A program made the translations under genes and the position numbers. The notes beneath the pieces are model-generated. The model was not told the origin of the DNA and searched no databases. It was given only the letters and a program-made list of their open reading frames with translations. Shown in pieces: positions 55,582 through 62,725 of a stretch of DNA of 64,000 nucleotides. The DNA is from Lysobacter dokdonensis DS-58 (GTDB lineage Bacteria > Pseudomonadota > Gammaproteobacteria > Xanthomonadales > Xanthomonadaceae): contig NZ_JRKJ01000005.1 of NCBI RefSeq assembly GCF_000770795.1, positions 62,001 to 126,000 on the forward strand, written 5' to 3'. How positions within the stretch are numbered: the first letter of the stretch is position 1; every line of letters starts with the position of its first letter.

Positions 55582-55742
55582 TAGCGGGCCTCCGTCTCGT
55601 TGAGCTGGTCCGCGATCCGGCGCGCCATGTCCTCGCCGCCGAAATACACGTCACAAACGGTGTCGTCGCCGCACTTGACGCACCAGCCCGTCTCGCCGGT
55701 GTCGATCACGCAGTAGGACTCGCAGGTGTAGGTCGCGTCCAT
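55581..55742 (-). CDS. Cysteine-rich small protein, first gene of the leftward operon
   Basis: 53 residues with five cysteines: CESYC, then WCVKCGDDTVC, a probable zinc site. TTGGAGAA precedes the ATG. First coding sequence after the operator-promoter at 55786-55840. Function unknown; the position is that of lambda early-left accessory genes. Confidence 0.55.
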   Translation of the reverse strand: MDATYTCESYCVIDTGETGWCVKCGDDTVCDVYFGGEDMARRIADQLNETEAR

Positions 55743-55785
55743 TTCTCCAATCTCCGGTCCGCTTGGGGTGCGGACTTCGATGGGT

Positions 55786-55840
55786 GTAGTCTACCTATCC
55801 GGTAGCGTTTGTCTACTACCGCTCGTCGGGCGGGTAGACA
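55786..55840 (-). promoter_or_regulatory. Leftward early promoter with operator array (pL/OL-like)
   Basis: On the minus strand a -35 TAGACA (55815-55810) and -10 TAGACT (55793-55788) are 16 bp apart. Overlapping them are GTAGTCTAC (55786-55794), an inverted repeat GGTAG/CTACC (55801-55820) and a further GGTAGACA (55833-55840). The same CTACC/GGTAG words recur beside cro, so one repressor should bind both. Confidence 0.65.
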
Positions 55841-55851
55841 CGGCGGGCGAC

Positions 55852-55876
55852 AAAAAGCCCTCTAGTTGTGAGGGCT
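55852..55876 (-). terminator. Terminator after the PAS-domain gene
   Basis: Minus-strand stem AGCCCTC/GAGGGCT followed by TTTTTG. It separates the repressor-PAS transcript from the leftward early promoter. Confidence 0.75.
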
Positions 55877-55883
55877 GAACGGT

Positions 55884-56345
55884 TCAGGCAATTAGCCGAA
55901 GGTGGTGCGTTTTGGCGTCCGGTAATTCGGTCGAGGAGCCGACCCAGTACGCGATGGAACCGTCGTCCGCGTAGAACGGATGCGCGTGCGTCATCAGCGC
56001 GCGATACGTGCCATCGGGCAGGCGGAACCTGGCGATGTACTTGTAGGGCAGGCCGCTGCGCAGACACGCCTCCCACGACTTCGCCACGCCGTCCATGTCG
56101 TCGGGGTGGCAAATCTCGGCGTAGTCCGCGTTCTGGCCGAACGTCTCGTGCCAGTGGCGGTTGTGGTACGTCGGGATGCCGTCAGGACCGGAGGTCCAGA
56201 CGGTCAACGGCAGTTCGTCGGCGACGAGCCGGAACGCTGCCTTTTGCGAACTCACTGAGGCGGACTTCTGCCCGCGAACTTCGTCAATCCTTGCCGACAT
56301 GAGCGCCGCGATCTCTCGCAGGCGCGCCGCTTTCCGGTGTGGCAT
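55884..56345 (-). CDS. PAS-domain protein in the phage immunity region
   Basis: 153 residues. After a basic helix (MPHRKAARLREIAALMSARI) comes one PAS fold of the PAS_3 type, about 35-148: LVADELPLTVWTSGPDGI, then YHNRHWHETFG, the ICHPDDMDGVAKSWEACLRSG segment, RFRLPDGTYRALMTHAHPFY and GSIAYWVGSSTEL. No kinase, cyclase or DNA-binding domain follows. ATG 56345 has an excellent AAAGGGGGGA site and lies 62 bp inside the repressor gene in another frame, so both come from one message. PAS proteins sense ligands, redox or light; a role in the lysogeny decision is inference. Confidence 0.8.
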   Translation of the reverse strand: MPHRKAARLREIAALMSARIDEVRGQKSASVSSQKAAFRLVADELPLTVWTSGPDGIPTYHNRHWHETFGQNADYAEICHPDDMDGVAKSWEACLRSGLPYKYIARFRLPDGTYRALMTHAHPFYADDGSIAYWVGSSTELPDAKTHHLRLIA

Positions 56346-56826
56346 CTATCCCCCCTTTGACCCTTGCCGCTAGACGTTTGGTGACATCTATCACGTTAGA
56401 TGCCCCCAGTGGAGTGTCGATCTCCACTAGGACTTCATACGCATAGGCGATGTACATGGGGTCAGATGCCATTTCAGGTTCATCTCTGAGTTCGGCAAGC
56501 AACCGGGCCAGCTCCATCGCGTCACGCATCTTGTCTAGGTCAAGTCTCTGGGGATGCGACGCTATCCGCGTTTCCTTGTGATTTCGATGTGAAGTCGTGG
56601 ATGGTTCACGATCCATCCAGCCATCGGGTTTGCGCGTTTCGCGTTCGAGTTCGCGCGCACTCGTGTCAGAAATATTCTTGGTCCCCGTGATCCATGCGGA
56701 CACCTGTCGGCGGTCTTTTCCGGTCGCGCGCGCGAGGTCCGCAGCCGTCCGGTACTCGGCGATGAGTCGCTCAAGGTTCCGGCGTCGCGTGAGGGCGGTG
56801 GGATTTGTGATGGCGGGGGAAGTCAT
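56284..56826 (-). CDS. CI-like phage repressor without a LexA-type peptidase domain
   Basis: 180 residues. The N-terminal helix-turn-helix is LERLIAEYRTAADLARATGKDRRQVSAWITGTKNIS (about 17-55), followed by a charged linker and a C-terminal helical part (MRDAMELARLLAELRDEPEM). The S24 self-cleavage Ser/Lys pair is missing, so classical RecA-driven cleavage is not expected. Divergent from the cro-like gene with operators between, as in lambdoid immunity regions. ATG 56826 chosen from the HTH position; the frame extends upstream into the operators. Confidence 0.8.
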   Translation of the reverse strand: MTSPAITNPTALTRRRNLERLIAEYRTAADLARATGKDRRQVSAWITGTKNISDTSARELERETRKPDGWMDREPSTTSHRNHKETRIASHPQRLDLDKMRDAMELARLLAELRDEPEMASDPMYIAYAYEVLVEIDTPLGASNVIDVTKRLAARVKGGIDATPESGAPARDRGAHVGKD

Positions 56827-56834
56827 ACCGGGAT

Positions 56835-56911
56835 GGTAGTCCCCCGGAGTAGCCGCTGAGGCTACCGCGCGAGGCGACAGACGGTCGCCCGTTTGTCTAC
56901 CCGCGTGGTAG
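56835..56911. promoter_or_regulatory. Central operator region between repressor and cro (OR-like)
   Basis: Three sites sharing CTACC/GGTAG words: GGTAG..GTAG (56835-56852), the inverted repeat GTAGCC-N5-GGCTAC (56849-56865), and CTACC-N5-GGTAG (56897-56911). GTTTGTCTAC at 56891-56900 is repeated in the leftward operator. TAGCAT at 56909-56914 is a possible -10 for cro. Confidence 0.6.
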
Positions 56912-56920
56912 CATTCACCC

Positions 56921-57193
56921 ATGGAAACGACCACGCTCCAAGAGTTCAACGCCGATCTGGCCCGTAGGCGGCAACTCGCCGTCGCGCTCGGCCAGGCCCC
57001 CGAGTCGAAGTACCTCTACCTCGTCGCCAAGGGGTTCAAGCAAGTCAGCCCCGACATGGCCAAGCGCATCGACGCCGCGACGGCCCAGCTCGGACTGCGC
57101 GTCCCGAAAGAAACGCTGCGTCCCGATGTTTGGGAAGTCGATCTCGACAACAACAACGCTGGGCGTCAGAGGCGGGACAACAAGAAAGGTTGA
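56921..57193 (+). CDS. Cro/YdaS-like phage regulator
   Basis: 90 residues. The helix-turn-helix QLAVALGQAPESKYLYLVAKG (core) is followed by the typical SPDMAKRIDAAT of YdaS/Cro-like proteins; the tail is polar and basic. Divergent from the repressor and first in the rightward operon. There is no ribosome-binding site, and the nearest -10 ends only 6 bp before the ATG, so the message may be leaderless. Confidence 0.75.
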   Translation: METTTLQEFNADLARRRQLAVALGQAPESKYLYLVAKGFKQVSPDMAKRIDAATAQLGLRVPKETLRPDVWEVDLDNNNAGRQRRDNKKG

Positions 57194-57205
57194 GCGGGGC
57201 ATGGC

Positions 57206-57234
57206 GGGCGTTCCGTTTGGGACGCCCCTTTTTT
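57206..57234 (+). terminator. Terminator after the cro-like gene
   Basis: Stem GGGCGTTCC/GGGACGCCC (one G-T pair) with loop GTTT, then CTTTTTT. It resembles the position of lambda tR1. Confidence 0.8.
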
Positions 57235-57298
57235 AAGCAAAGGGGTTTGCGAAGGGCAGCGAAAAAACGCGAAGCCCGGCGACTACAGGAGATCCACG

Positions 57299-57697
57299 GT
57301 GAAACAGCTTCCGCTTCAAGGTGTTAGCCCGTTTGCAGAGGCCCCGATCCAAGCACCGGACGCCATCGTGACCGCGTGCAAGACCGAGGCAGAGGCAGTC
57401 CGCTGGTGTCTTGAGTTCGCGGCGGATTTCGGAATCGGCCAGTCCACGGTCGCGAAGTTGTGCGGCTGGAAGTCGAGCAGCTTCCTCAGCGAGATCGCCA
57501 GCGAGAGCAGCGGCAAGCGATTCCCGCAAACCCGCATTCGCAAATTTTCGCTCGCGACGGGCTGCGAGCTCGTCGAGCAGTTCCACGAGCGCCAGCGCCA
57601 GCTCCGCGAAATGACCGGCAAGCAGACCGCGCACGACAAGGCGCGCGAAGCCGTGGCCGCCATCCGCCAGCAGTTCGAGCGGAGGAGCGCGGCATGA
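57299..57697 (+). CDS. Phage regulator with helix-turn-helix, CII position
   Basis: 132 residues from GTG (AGGAGA upstream). A helix-turn-helix-like segment, DFGIGQSTVAKLCGWKSSSF, is followed by a helical tail (VEQFHERQRQLREMTGKQ). It occupies the place of cII after cro and a terminator, but direct homology cannot be claimed. Confidence 0.65.
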   Translation: MKQLPLQGVSPFAEAPIQAPDAIVTACKTEAEAVRWCLEFAADFGIGQSTVAKLCGWKSSSFLSEIASESSGKRFPQTRIRKFSLATGCELVEQFHERQRQLREMTGKQTAHDKAREAVAAIRQQFERRSAA

Positions 57698-57804
57698 CCA
57701 CGCTCGCCATCGTCCTCGGAATCCTCGCCGTCCTCTACATCGTCGTCGGCCTTGTTGCCGCTGCGCTGTTTGGAACGCCCGTGTTTGGAGGCAAGAAGAA
57801 ATGA
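57694..57804 (+). CDS. Small membrane protein
   Basis: 36 residues, one hydrophobic helix (TLAIVLGILAVLYIVVGLVA) and a basic end GGKKK. ATGA overlaps on both sides. Function unknown. Confidence 0.55.
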   Translation: MTTLAIVLGILAVLYIVVGLVAAALFGTPVFGGKKK

Positions 57805-58019
57805 ACATCGTTGCGTGGATGGATGAGAAGCACGCATGGCGCTCGCCGCGTGCGCCCACAGAGCCGGGCACTTACGCACTGGTTCTCGCTGACGACTACG
57901 ACGCCCTGCTGGCTCTTGTTCGGGAGTGCATCGGCCGCGTCTCAGTCATCCCCGACGGCGGCGATCTCCACGACCGCCTGCACGTCGCCATTGAGAGGGC
58001 AACCGGAGACAACGCATGA
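57801..58019 (+). CDS. Small phage protein related to the gene at 54121
   Basis: 72 residues. Its second half, LALVRECIGRVSVIPDGGDL and then HDRLH, is nearly the same as the C-terminal half of the 54121-54372 product, in inverted orientation within the prophage. Role unknown. Confidence 0.6.
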   Translation: MNIVAWMDEKHAWRSPRAPTEPGTYALVLADDYDALLALVRECIGRVSVIPDGGDLHDRLHVAIERATGDNA

Positions 58020-58162
58020 CCACCACCGCCGAACCCCTGCCGGACCTGTCCGCCTTCGTCCTGCACCCCAAACCCAACCCCATCGAACGTGCCGTGTCGG
58101 ACGAAGCAGGCCAGCTCGCGATGCTGGATGCGATGGATGAATCCAAGGCGGTGTTCCAGTGA
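58016..58162 (+). CDS. Small phage protein, hypothetical
   Basis: 48 residues (MTTTAEPLPDLSAFVLHPKP). Coupled to both neighbours by ATGA and GTGA. Not recognised. Confidence 0.5.
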   Translation: MTTTAEPLPDLSAFVLHPKPNPIERAVSDEAGQLAMLDAMDESKAVFQ

Positions 58163-58446
58163 AGGGGCACACGCCGGGGCCGTGGGTGGTCTACGACTGC
58201 CGATTCGATGACAAATCGGGGGTTTGGTATCGCTTGAGCAACGTGCAGACGTTGTGTGCAGCCGACGCCCGCCTGATCGCCGCCGCGCCGGACTTGCTGG
58301 CCGAACTCAAGTTTGCAAATGGGCAAATGGCGCTGGTCGCCGAGTGCATCGAAGCGGGCCGCTACGACGAAGCTCTGTTGCACGTTCGCTCCATGTCGCG
58401 CACGCGGCTCGCCGCCATCGCCAAGGCAACCGGAGAGACGAAATGA
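58159..58446 (+). CDS. HTPGPW-type phage protein
   Basis: 95 residues from GTG, MKGHTPGPWVVYDCR, with ADARLIAAAPDLLAELK in the middle; relative of the front half of the 54121 product. Ends in IAKATGETK, also shared. Function unknown. Confidence 0.65.
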   Translation: MKGHTPGPWVVYDCRFDDKSGVWYRLSNVQTLCAADARLIAAAPDLLAELKFANGQMALVAECIEAGRYDEALLHVRSMSRTRLAAIAKATGETK

Positions 58447-58667
58447 CACCCGACGACTTCTGGCGTCAATACAACGCCATCACCCGCCGCGCCATGTGCT
58501 TCCAAGTCGCTGACGACCTGCGCAATGCGGCGATCCAGGCGGACGACTTCGGCCACGAAGCCCGCGAACGCGCCTTCGCCAAGTGGGCGTTCGCCCACCC
58601 CTTCACCCTCGGTGAAGTCGTGGACGCCATCGGAACCATTGGGGATCGGAAGGAGTGGTGGCGGTGA
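58443..58667 (+). CDS. Small phage protein, hypothetical
   Basis: 74 residues, MTPDDFWRQYNAITRRAMCF. ATGA upstream, GTGA downstream. Not recognised. Confidence 0.6.
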   Translation: MTPDDFWRQYNAITRRAMCFQVADDLRNAAIQADDFGHEARERAFAKWAFAHPFTLGEVVDAIGTIGDRKEWWR

Positions 58668-58849
58668 AGAACTTCTTTCTCTGGCGCCTGTTGCGTCGGC
58701 GCGCACTCCCGCTATCGGAGCAGACCAAACGTCGCGAGAAGGTCGCGCGATGGCGGCAGGCAGCGTTCGGGCCGATAGACGAACGAACGCGGGCAGAGGA
58801 CAGACAGCGGTTGGCGGATGCACAGGGCGGGCGGGGCGGGTTGATCTAA
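58664..58849 (+). CDS. Small basic phage protein, hypothetical
   Basis: 61 residues from GTG 58664 (overlaps the previous stop; AAGGAG 9 bp upstream). Very Arg-rich (WRLLRRRALPLSEQTKRREK). Possibly nucleic-acid-binding; unrecognised. Confidence 0.55.
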   Translation: MKNFFLWRLLRRRALPLSEQTKRREKVARWRQAAFGPIDERTRAEDRQRLADAQGGRGGLI

Positions 58850-58863
58850 GCAGGGGGTGGGGC

Positions 58864-59913
58864 GTGGGCGACAAGAAGGCAGATACGTGGATGCCGCTGT
58901 ACGTGGGGGCCTACCTCGGGGCCACCATGCACCTGTCCACGGAGCAGCACGGCGCATATCTGCTGTTGCTAATGGCGTGCTGGAAGGGCAACGGTCGCGT
59001 GGCGAATAACGACGAAGGCCTGGCGGCAATCACCCGGCTTCCCAAAGCTCGGTGGCGCGCCCACCGCTCGACCATCCTCCAGTTCTTCCAAGTCGCGGAT
59101 GAATACATCACCCACGAACGCGTGACGACCGAGCGAGCGCGGGCCGTTGAAATCAGCGAGGCGCGTAGCAAGTCTGGCTCCGGTGGCGCTGCGTCGAAGT
59201 GGGGAAAACCCCCGCAGAATCAAAGGGAACGCGACGCGATGTATGCGGAGAAGCGTTCCGAACGCCTGGCAAATGCAAGGCGTCTTGCCACCCACACGCC
59301 AGCGGAATGGCAGGCGTTGGTCGAGCTGTGCGGACGCCATTGCCTGCGCTGCGGTGCTGACGCCTACTGCAAAGACCACATCGTGCCGATCTACATGGGC
59401 GGCTCCGATGGCATCGAAAACCTGCAGCCGCTGTGCCGTCAGTGCAACTCCGCTAAGGGGCAGGACACCACCGATTTGCGCCCGAACGATTGGCGCGAAC
59501 AACTGGCAAAACGCCTGGCAAACGCCTGCGGAACGTCTGGACAGTCACAGTCACAGTTACCAGAAGATAAGAACAACCCTTCGGGTTGTTTGTTGCCTCC
59601 CGGCAACCCGCCGTGTCCGCACGCTGAAATCGTGGCTCTGTACCACGAGCTTCTCCCCACCAACCCGCAGATCAAGTCGTGGGACGGCACGCGCGCAGAC
59701 AACCTGCGTGCGAGGTGGCGCGAGGATAAGAAGCGCCAGAGCCTCGACTACTGGCGACGCCTGTTTACGCACGTCGCGGCCTCCGAGTTCCTGACGGGAC
59801 GGCGCACGGATCGGGACGGCCGCCCGTTCCTGCCTGGCCTCGACTGGCTGGTGAAGCCGCAGAACTTCGCCAAGGTCATCGAAGGCCGCTACCACGACCG
59901 GAGCGCCGCATGA
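58864..59913 (+). CDS. DUF1376 (YdaU-like) replication protein with an inserted HNH endonuclease domain
   Basis: 349 residues from GTG 58864 (GDKKADTWMPLYVGAYLGAT). Residues 1 to about 95 are DUF1376 (LSTEQHGAYLLLLMACWKGNG). The C-terminal part from about 255 (IVALYHELLPTNPQIKSWDG, RARWREDKKRQSLDYWRRLF, FLPGLDWLVKPQNFAKVIEG) is the usual phage O/YdaU-type replication tail. Between them about residues 134-215 form an HNH nuclease: CLRCGADAYCKDHIVPIYMG and IENLQPLCRQCNSAKG. A 16-bp direct repeat flanks this piece in frame. Likely replication initiator or helicase loader for the DnaB-like protein. Confidence 0.85.
   Translation: MGDKKADTWMPLYVGAYLGATMHLSTEQHGAYLLLLMACWKGNGRVANNDEGLAAITRLPKARWRAHRSTILQFFQVADEYITHERVTTERARAVEISEARSKSGSGGAASKWGKPPQNQRERDAMYAEKRSERLANARRLATHTPAEWQALVELCGRHCLRCGADAYCKDHIVPIYMGGSDGIENLQPLCRQCNSAKGQDTTDLRPNDWREQLAKRLANACGTSGQSQSQLPEDKNNPSGCLLPPGNPPCPHAEIVALYHELLPTNPQIKSWDGTRADNLRARWREDKKRQSLDYWRRLFTHVAASEFLTGRRTDRDGRPFLPGLDWLVKPQNFAKVIEGRYHDRSAA
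59261..59525. repeat. Direct repeat flanking the HNH insertion
   Basis: AACGCCTGGCAAATGC at 59261-59276 and AACGCCTGGCAAACGC at 59510-59525, one mismatch, 249 bp apart (83 codons, same reading phase). Both encode RLANA. Removing one unit would leave an unbroken DUF1376 protein. Confidence 0.9.
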
Positions 59914-61244
59914 GCGTCGCAGCCGAAAACGTCGTGGGCGGCATCCTGCTGGCCGGGCGCGATGCCTACTGGCGCGTTGCGCCGATCCTGAGCGCGGAAG
60001 ACTTCCCGAGCCGCACGCTGGCCGACCTGTACCGCATCTGCGGCGAGGTGGCGCAGTCGTCGGCCGCGTGGGACTTCTTCATCGTCGCGGACGAGGCCGA
60101 GCGTCAGGGCGTGTGCAGCTCCGCCGACGTGATCGCGATTGCCTCGGCCACGGGCAGCGCGGTGGCGATCCGCGACCATGCCGAGCGCGTGAAGTCCGAT
60201 GCGGTGGGCCGTCGCGTGCGGGCCATCTGCGCGGATGGGGCAAAGACCGGCGACGTGGCGACGGTGCAGGCGCAGCTGACGGCCCTCCTGCTGTCGCAGC
60301 CTGCGAGCGCGGTTCCGGCGCGGGACGCACTGAACCGCATGTGGGCGGGCGTCATGGCCCGCTATGAGTCCGGTGACGCACTGAGCGGCATCCAGACGGG
60401 CATCCCGCTGGTGGACGAAATGACGGGCGGCCTGCAAGCCGGGCGCGTCTACGGCATCGGTGCGCGCGCCAAGATGGGCAAGACGATCCTGGCGATGAAC
60501 GTCTGCGCGAACATCGCCTGTCCGCCCGTGGATAACGACGGCCTGCCGATCCGCAAGCCGCGCAACGTCGCTGCGTGGTCGCTGGAAATGAGCGACGAGG
60601 AATTGATGCAGCGCATGGCCTCGGCCATGTCGGGGACGCGCTCGGTCCTGCTGCAACGCCCGACGCTGCTGGACGATGAGCCGGAAGCGATGACGCGGCT
60701 GAACGTCGCGATCAAGACGTTGCGCGAAGCCCCGCTGCGGATCAGCGACCGCACCGACGTGACCATCGAGCAGATCGAATCCCAAGCCCGCCAGATGCAC
60801 GCAGGCGGCGAGCTGGACCTGTTGTGCATCGACTACCTCGGTTTGCTGCGGATGCCGAAGATGGACCGGCACGACCTGTCGGTGGCCCATTGCACGCGGC
60901 GCATCAAGATCATCGCCAAGGAACTGCGCATCCCGGTCCTGCTGGTCTTCCAGTTGAACCGTGGCAGCGAGAACGGCATGCAGGTGCGCCCGCCGCGCCC
61001 GTCCGATGCGCGCGACTCCGGTGCGATTGAGCAGGACTTGGACGCGATGTTCCTCCTGCATCGCCCGAGCTACTACGACAAGAACGCGCCCAAGGGCCTG
61101 CGCCTGGACCTTGCGATTCAGCGCAACGGGCCGACCGGGCTCATCCACATGAACGACGAATTGGACTGCTGCCGATTCACGGGCGGCGCATCGCACTGGA
61201 CGGACGCCATCCAATCGAATGGGGGCCGGGATGACGACCTGTGA
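59910..61244 (+). CDS. DnaB-like replicative helicase
   Basis: 444 residues. DnaB N-terminal domain about 5-100, RecA-like motor about 160-430: TGIPLVDEMTGGLQAGRVYGI, Walker A GARAKMGKTILAMN, SLEMSDEELMQRMASAMSG, Walker B LDLLCIDYLGLL, FQLNRGSE and SGAIEQDLDAMFLLHRP. Unwinds phage DNA ahead of the host polymerase. ATGA overlap with the loader gene. Confidence 0.92.
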   Translation: MSVAAENVVGGILLAGRDAYWRVAPILSAEDFPSRTLADLYRICGEVAQSSAAWDFFIVADEAERQGVCSSADVIAIASATGSAVAIRDHAERVKSDAVGRRVRAICADGAKTGDVATVQAQLTALLLSQPASAVPARDALNRMWAGVMARYESGDALSGIQTGIPLVDEMTGGLQAGRVYGIGARAKMGKTILAMNVCANIACPPVDNDGLPIRKPRNVAAWSLEMSDEELMQRMASAMSGTRSVLLQRPTLLDDEPEAMTRLNVAIKTLREAPLRISDRTDVTIEQIESQARQMHAGGELDLLCIDYLGLLRMPKMDRHDLSVAHCTRRIKIIAKELRIPVLLVFQLNRGSENGMQVRPPRPSDARDSGAIEQDLDAMFLLHRPSYYDKNAPKGLRLDLAIQRNGPTGLIHMNDELDCCRFTGGASHWTDAIQSNGGRDDDL

Positions 61245-61429
61245 AGTGGACCAAATCGAAAACCGACCCCATGCGCGACTTCTACATCGACGGCGAGGAC
61301 GGCTGGCGCATCTGCAAGACATATCCCGGCCCGGTGTACGTGCTGTCGCGGAGCGGGAAGTTGGTGAAGTGCGGCAGGGACTTGGACGAGTTGAAGCGGA
61401 GGGCAGATGAAGATTGCAACGACAACTGA
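61241..61429 (+). CDS. Small phage protein, hypothetical
   Basis: 62 residues from GTG (GTGA overlap), MKWTKSKTDPMRDFYIDGED, a small beta-rich domain. Overlaps the next gene by 23 bp. Not recognised. Confidence 0.55.
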   Translation: MKWTKSKTDPMRDFYIDGEDGWRICKTYPGPVYVLSRSGKLVKCGRDLDELKRRADEDCNDN

Positions 61430-61814
61430 GCTGGCCCGCTGGATGGCCTACGTGCAGGCGCAACCGTTGCCGCTGGACGTGTCGTGCGCGCCGTGGAAGG
61501 CCACGCGCAGCAACGAGCAAAACGCGCTCCTGTTCGGCGTTTTGTACCCGCCGATTGCCGAGGCGATGGGGTACGACGTGGACGACATCCACCAATACGC
61601 TTGCGGCACGTTCTTCGGCTGGGTGGATCGCAAGGTGCCGAAGACGCCGAACAACCCCGCAGGGCTGGAGTCGGTGCCGTTCCGCAGCACGACGCGCGAC
61701 GAGAACGGACGCCGCCAGGTGATCGACAAGAAGCGGTTTAGCGAATTCGTGGCGCACGTCGAGCGCATCGCGGCGAAGGCGGGTGTGTTCATTCCGATGG
61801 AGAAGGTGGCATGA
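61407..61814 (+). CDS. NinB-like phage recombination protein
   Basis: 135 residues with the RSNEQNALLFGVLYPPIAEA motif typical of NinB/Orf-like and related phage proteins, then KRFSEFVAHVERIAAKAGVF. NinB modulates RecA-independent recombination. The identification rests on the RSxEQN motif and the position after the helicase. Confidence 0.55.
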   Translation: MKIATTTELARWMAYVQAQPLPLDVSCAPWKATRSNEQNALLFGVLYPPIAEAMGYDVDDIHQYACGTFFGWVDRKVPKTPNNPAGLESVPFRSTTRDENGRRQVIDKKRFSEFVAHVERIAAKAGVFIPMEKVA

Positions 61815-62149
61815 AAGCCATCCACCGCGACTTCGCTATCCGCGAAATCGGCTGCGTGATCGCTGTTCTGCGGAAGATTGGGTACCTGCCCGCAGAAAAA
61901 CATCACCTGCTGTCCACCGGCCTGCACGGCAACGGCAAGCGACGCGGCGAGCAATTCACCGTGGGCCTGAACCCCTGGTCGCATCGCGGCGTGGTCCTGC
62001 CCGGCTGGACGGAAGACGAGTGCCGCGAACGGTTGGGGCCGAGCTATGCGCGGGAGCCTGCGTTGTTCCGCGCGCAGTACCCGGACGATTTGTTGCTGAC
62101 CACGCAAGACGCGCTGCTGCGCGATTGGGAAATGGGAGTAATTGGCTAA
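61811..62149 (+). CDS. Ref-like (RecA-dependent nuclease family) protein
   Basis: 112 residues. EKHHLLSTGLHGNGKRRGEQ followed by LNPWSHRGVV matches the HHLL...LCPWHHRG core of the P1 Ref / RecA-dependent nuclease group, although the upstream CxxC is reduced to one Cys. May cut at RecA filaments to help recombination. ATGA overlap with the NinB-like gene. Confidence 0.6.
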   Translation: MKAIHRDFAIREIGCVIAVLRKIGYLPAEKHHLLSTGLHGNGKRRGEQFTVGLNPWSHRGVVLPGWTEDECRERLGPSYAREPALFRAQYPDDLLLTTQDALLRDWEMGVIG

Positions 62150-62442
62150 TGAAGAAACCACGCTGGAGCGAAGCAGAAAACGACCTGATGGTCGCGCACT
62201 ACATCAAGGGCATGGCGGTGATCGCGCCGATGCTGCCGGGACGCTCGCCGGATTCGATCCGCAAGCAGGCGACCGCGCTGGGCGTGGCGCGCGAGAACGA
62301 AGCGGACCGCACGCCGGGTTGGCCGATGCCTGCGATGGATTTGCTGCAAAGCCTTGAGTGCGTGCGCCTGAAAAAGTGGGCGCGCGACGTGCAACCGAAT
62401 GCCCGCTTTGGCGTGGCGATGATTGGGGGTGGGTATGTCTGA
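62149..62442 (+). CDS. Myb/SANT-like phage DNA-binding protein
   Basis: 97 residues. WSEAENDLMVAHYIKGMAVI, LPGRSPDSIRKQATALGV looks like a Myb-type helix-turn-helix. TAATG junction with the previous gene. A regulatory role is possible but unproven. Confidence 0.6.
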   Translation: MKKPRWSEAENDLMVAHYIKGMAVIAPMLPGRSPDSIRKQATALGVARENEADRTPGWPMPAMDLLQSLECVRLKKWARDVQPNARFGVAMIGGGYV

Positions 62443-62725
62443 GTTGGTTGAGTTCACGGTTGAGGAGGCATTGCGTCTAGCAGATGCGAATGCCGACGCA
62501 TACACGGGCATTCCGAGCGTTAGCCGAACGCTGGCTGCCGAGGTTCGCCGTCTGCAACAAGACGCACAACATGGCCGAGATATTGCCGATGCATTTCTGC
62601 CAGTGATGGAGGCTATGCGCCCACTTGTGTTGAACCTAGAGCGACTTCGCGACGCGGTGTCGCCCCGGTACACCATCACCGAAGCAGGCAAGCAAGCCCT
62701 GCGCGAGTCGAAGGGGGAGGGCTGA
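62435..62725 (+). CDS. Phage protein, hypothetical
   Basis: 96 residues, helical (FTVEEALRLADANADAY; LEVRRLQQDAQ-like coil). Codon use is noticeably less GC-rich than the neighbours, suggesting a separate origin. ATG 62435 after GGGGGTGGG. Not recognised. Confidence 0.6.
   Translation: MSELVEFTVEEALRLADANADAYTGIPSVSRTLAAEVRRLQQDAQHGRDIADAFLPVMEAMRPLVLNLERLRDAVSPRYTITEAGKQALRESKGEG

Noticed and set aside
56921-57193. YdaS-like gene as half of a toxin-antitoxin pair
   Set aside because: No toxin partner is present, and the divergent repressor with shared operators fits a Cro role.
57694-57804. 36-residue membrane protein as a holin
   Set aside because: It lies in the early operon far from any lysis genes, and one helix alone is not diagnostic.
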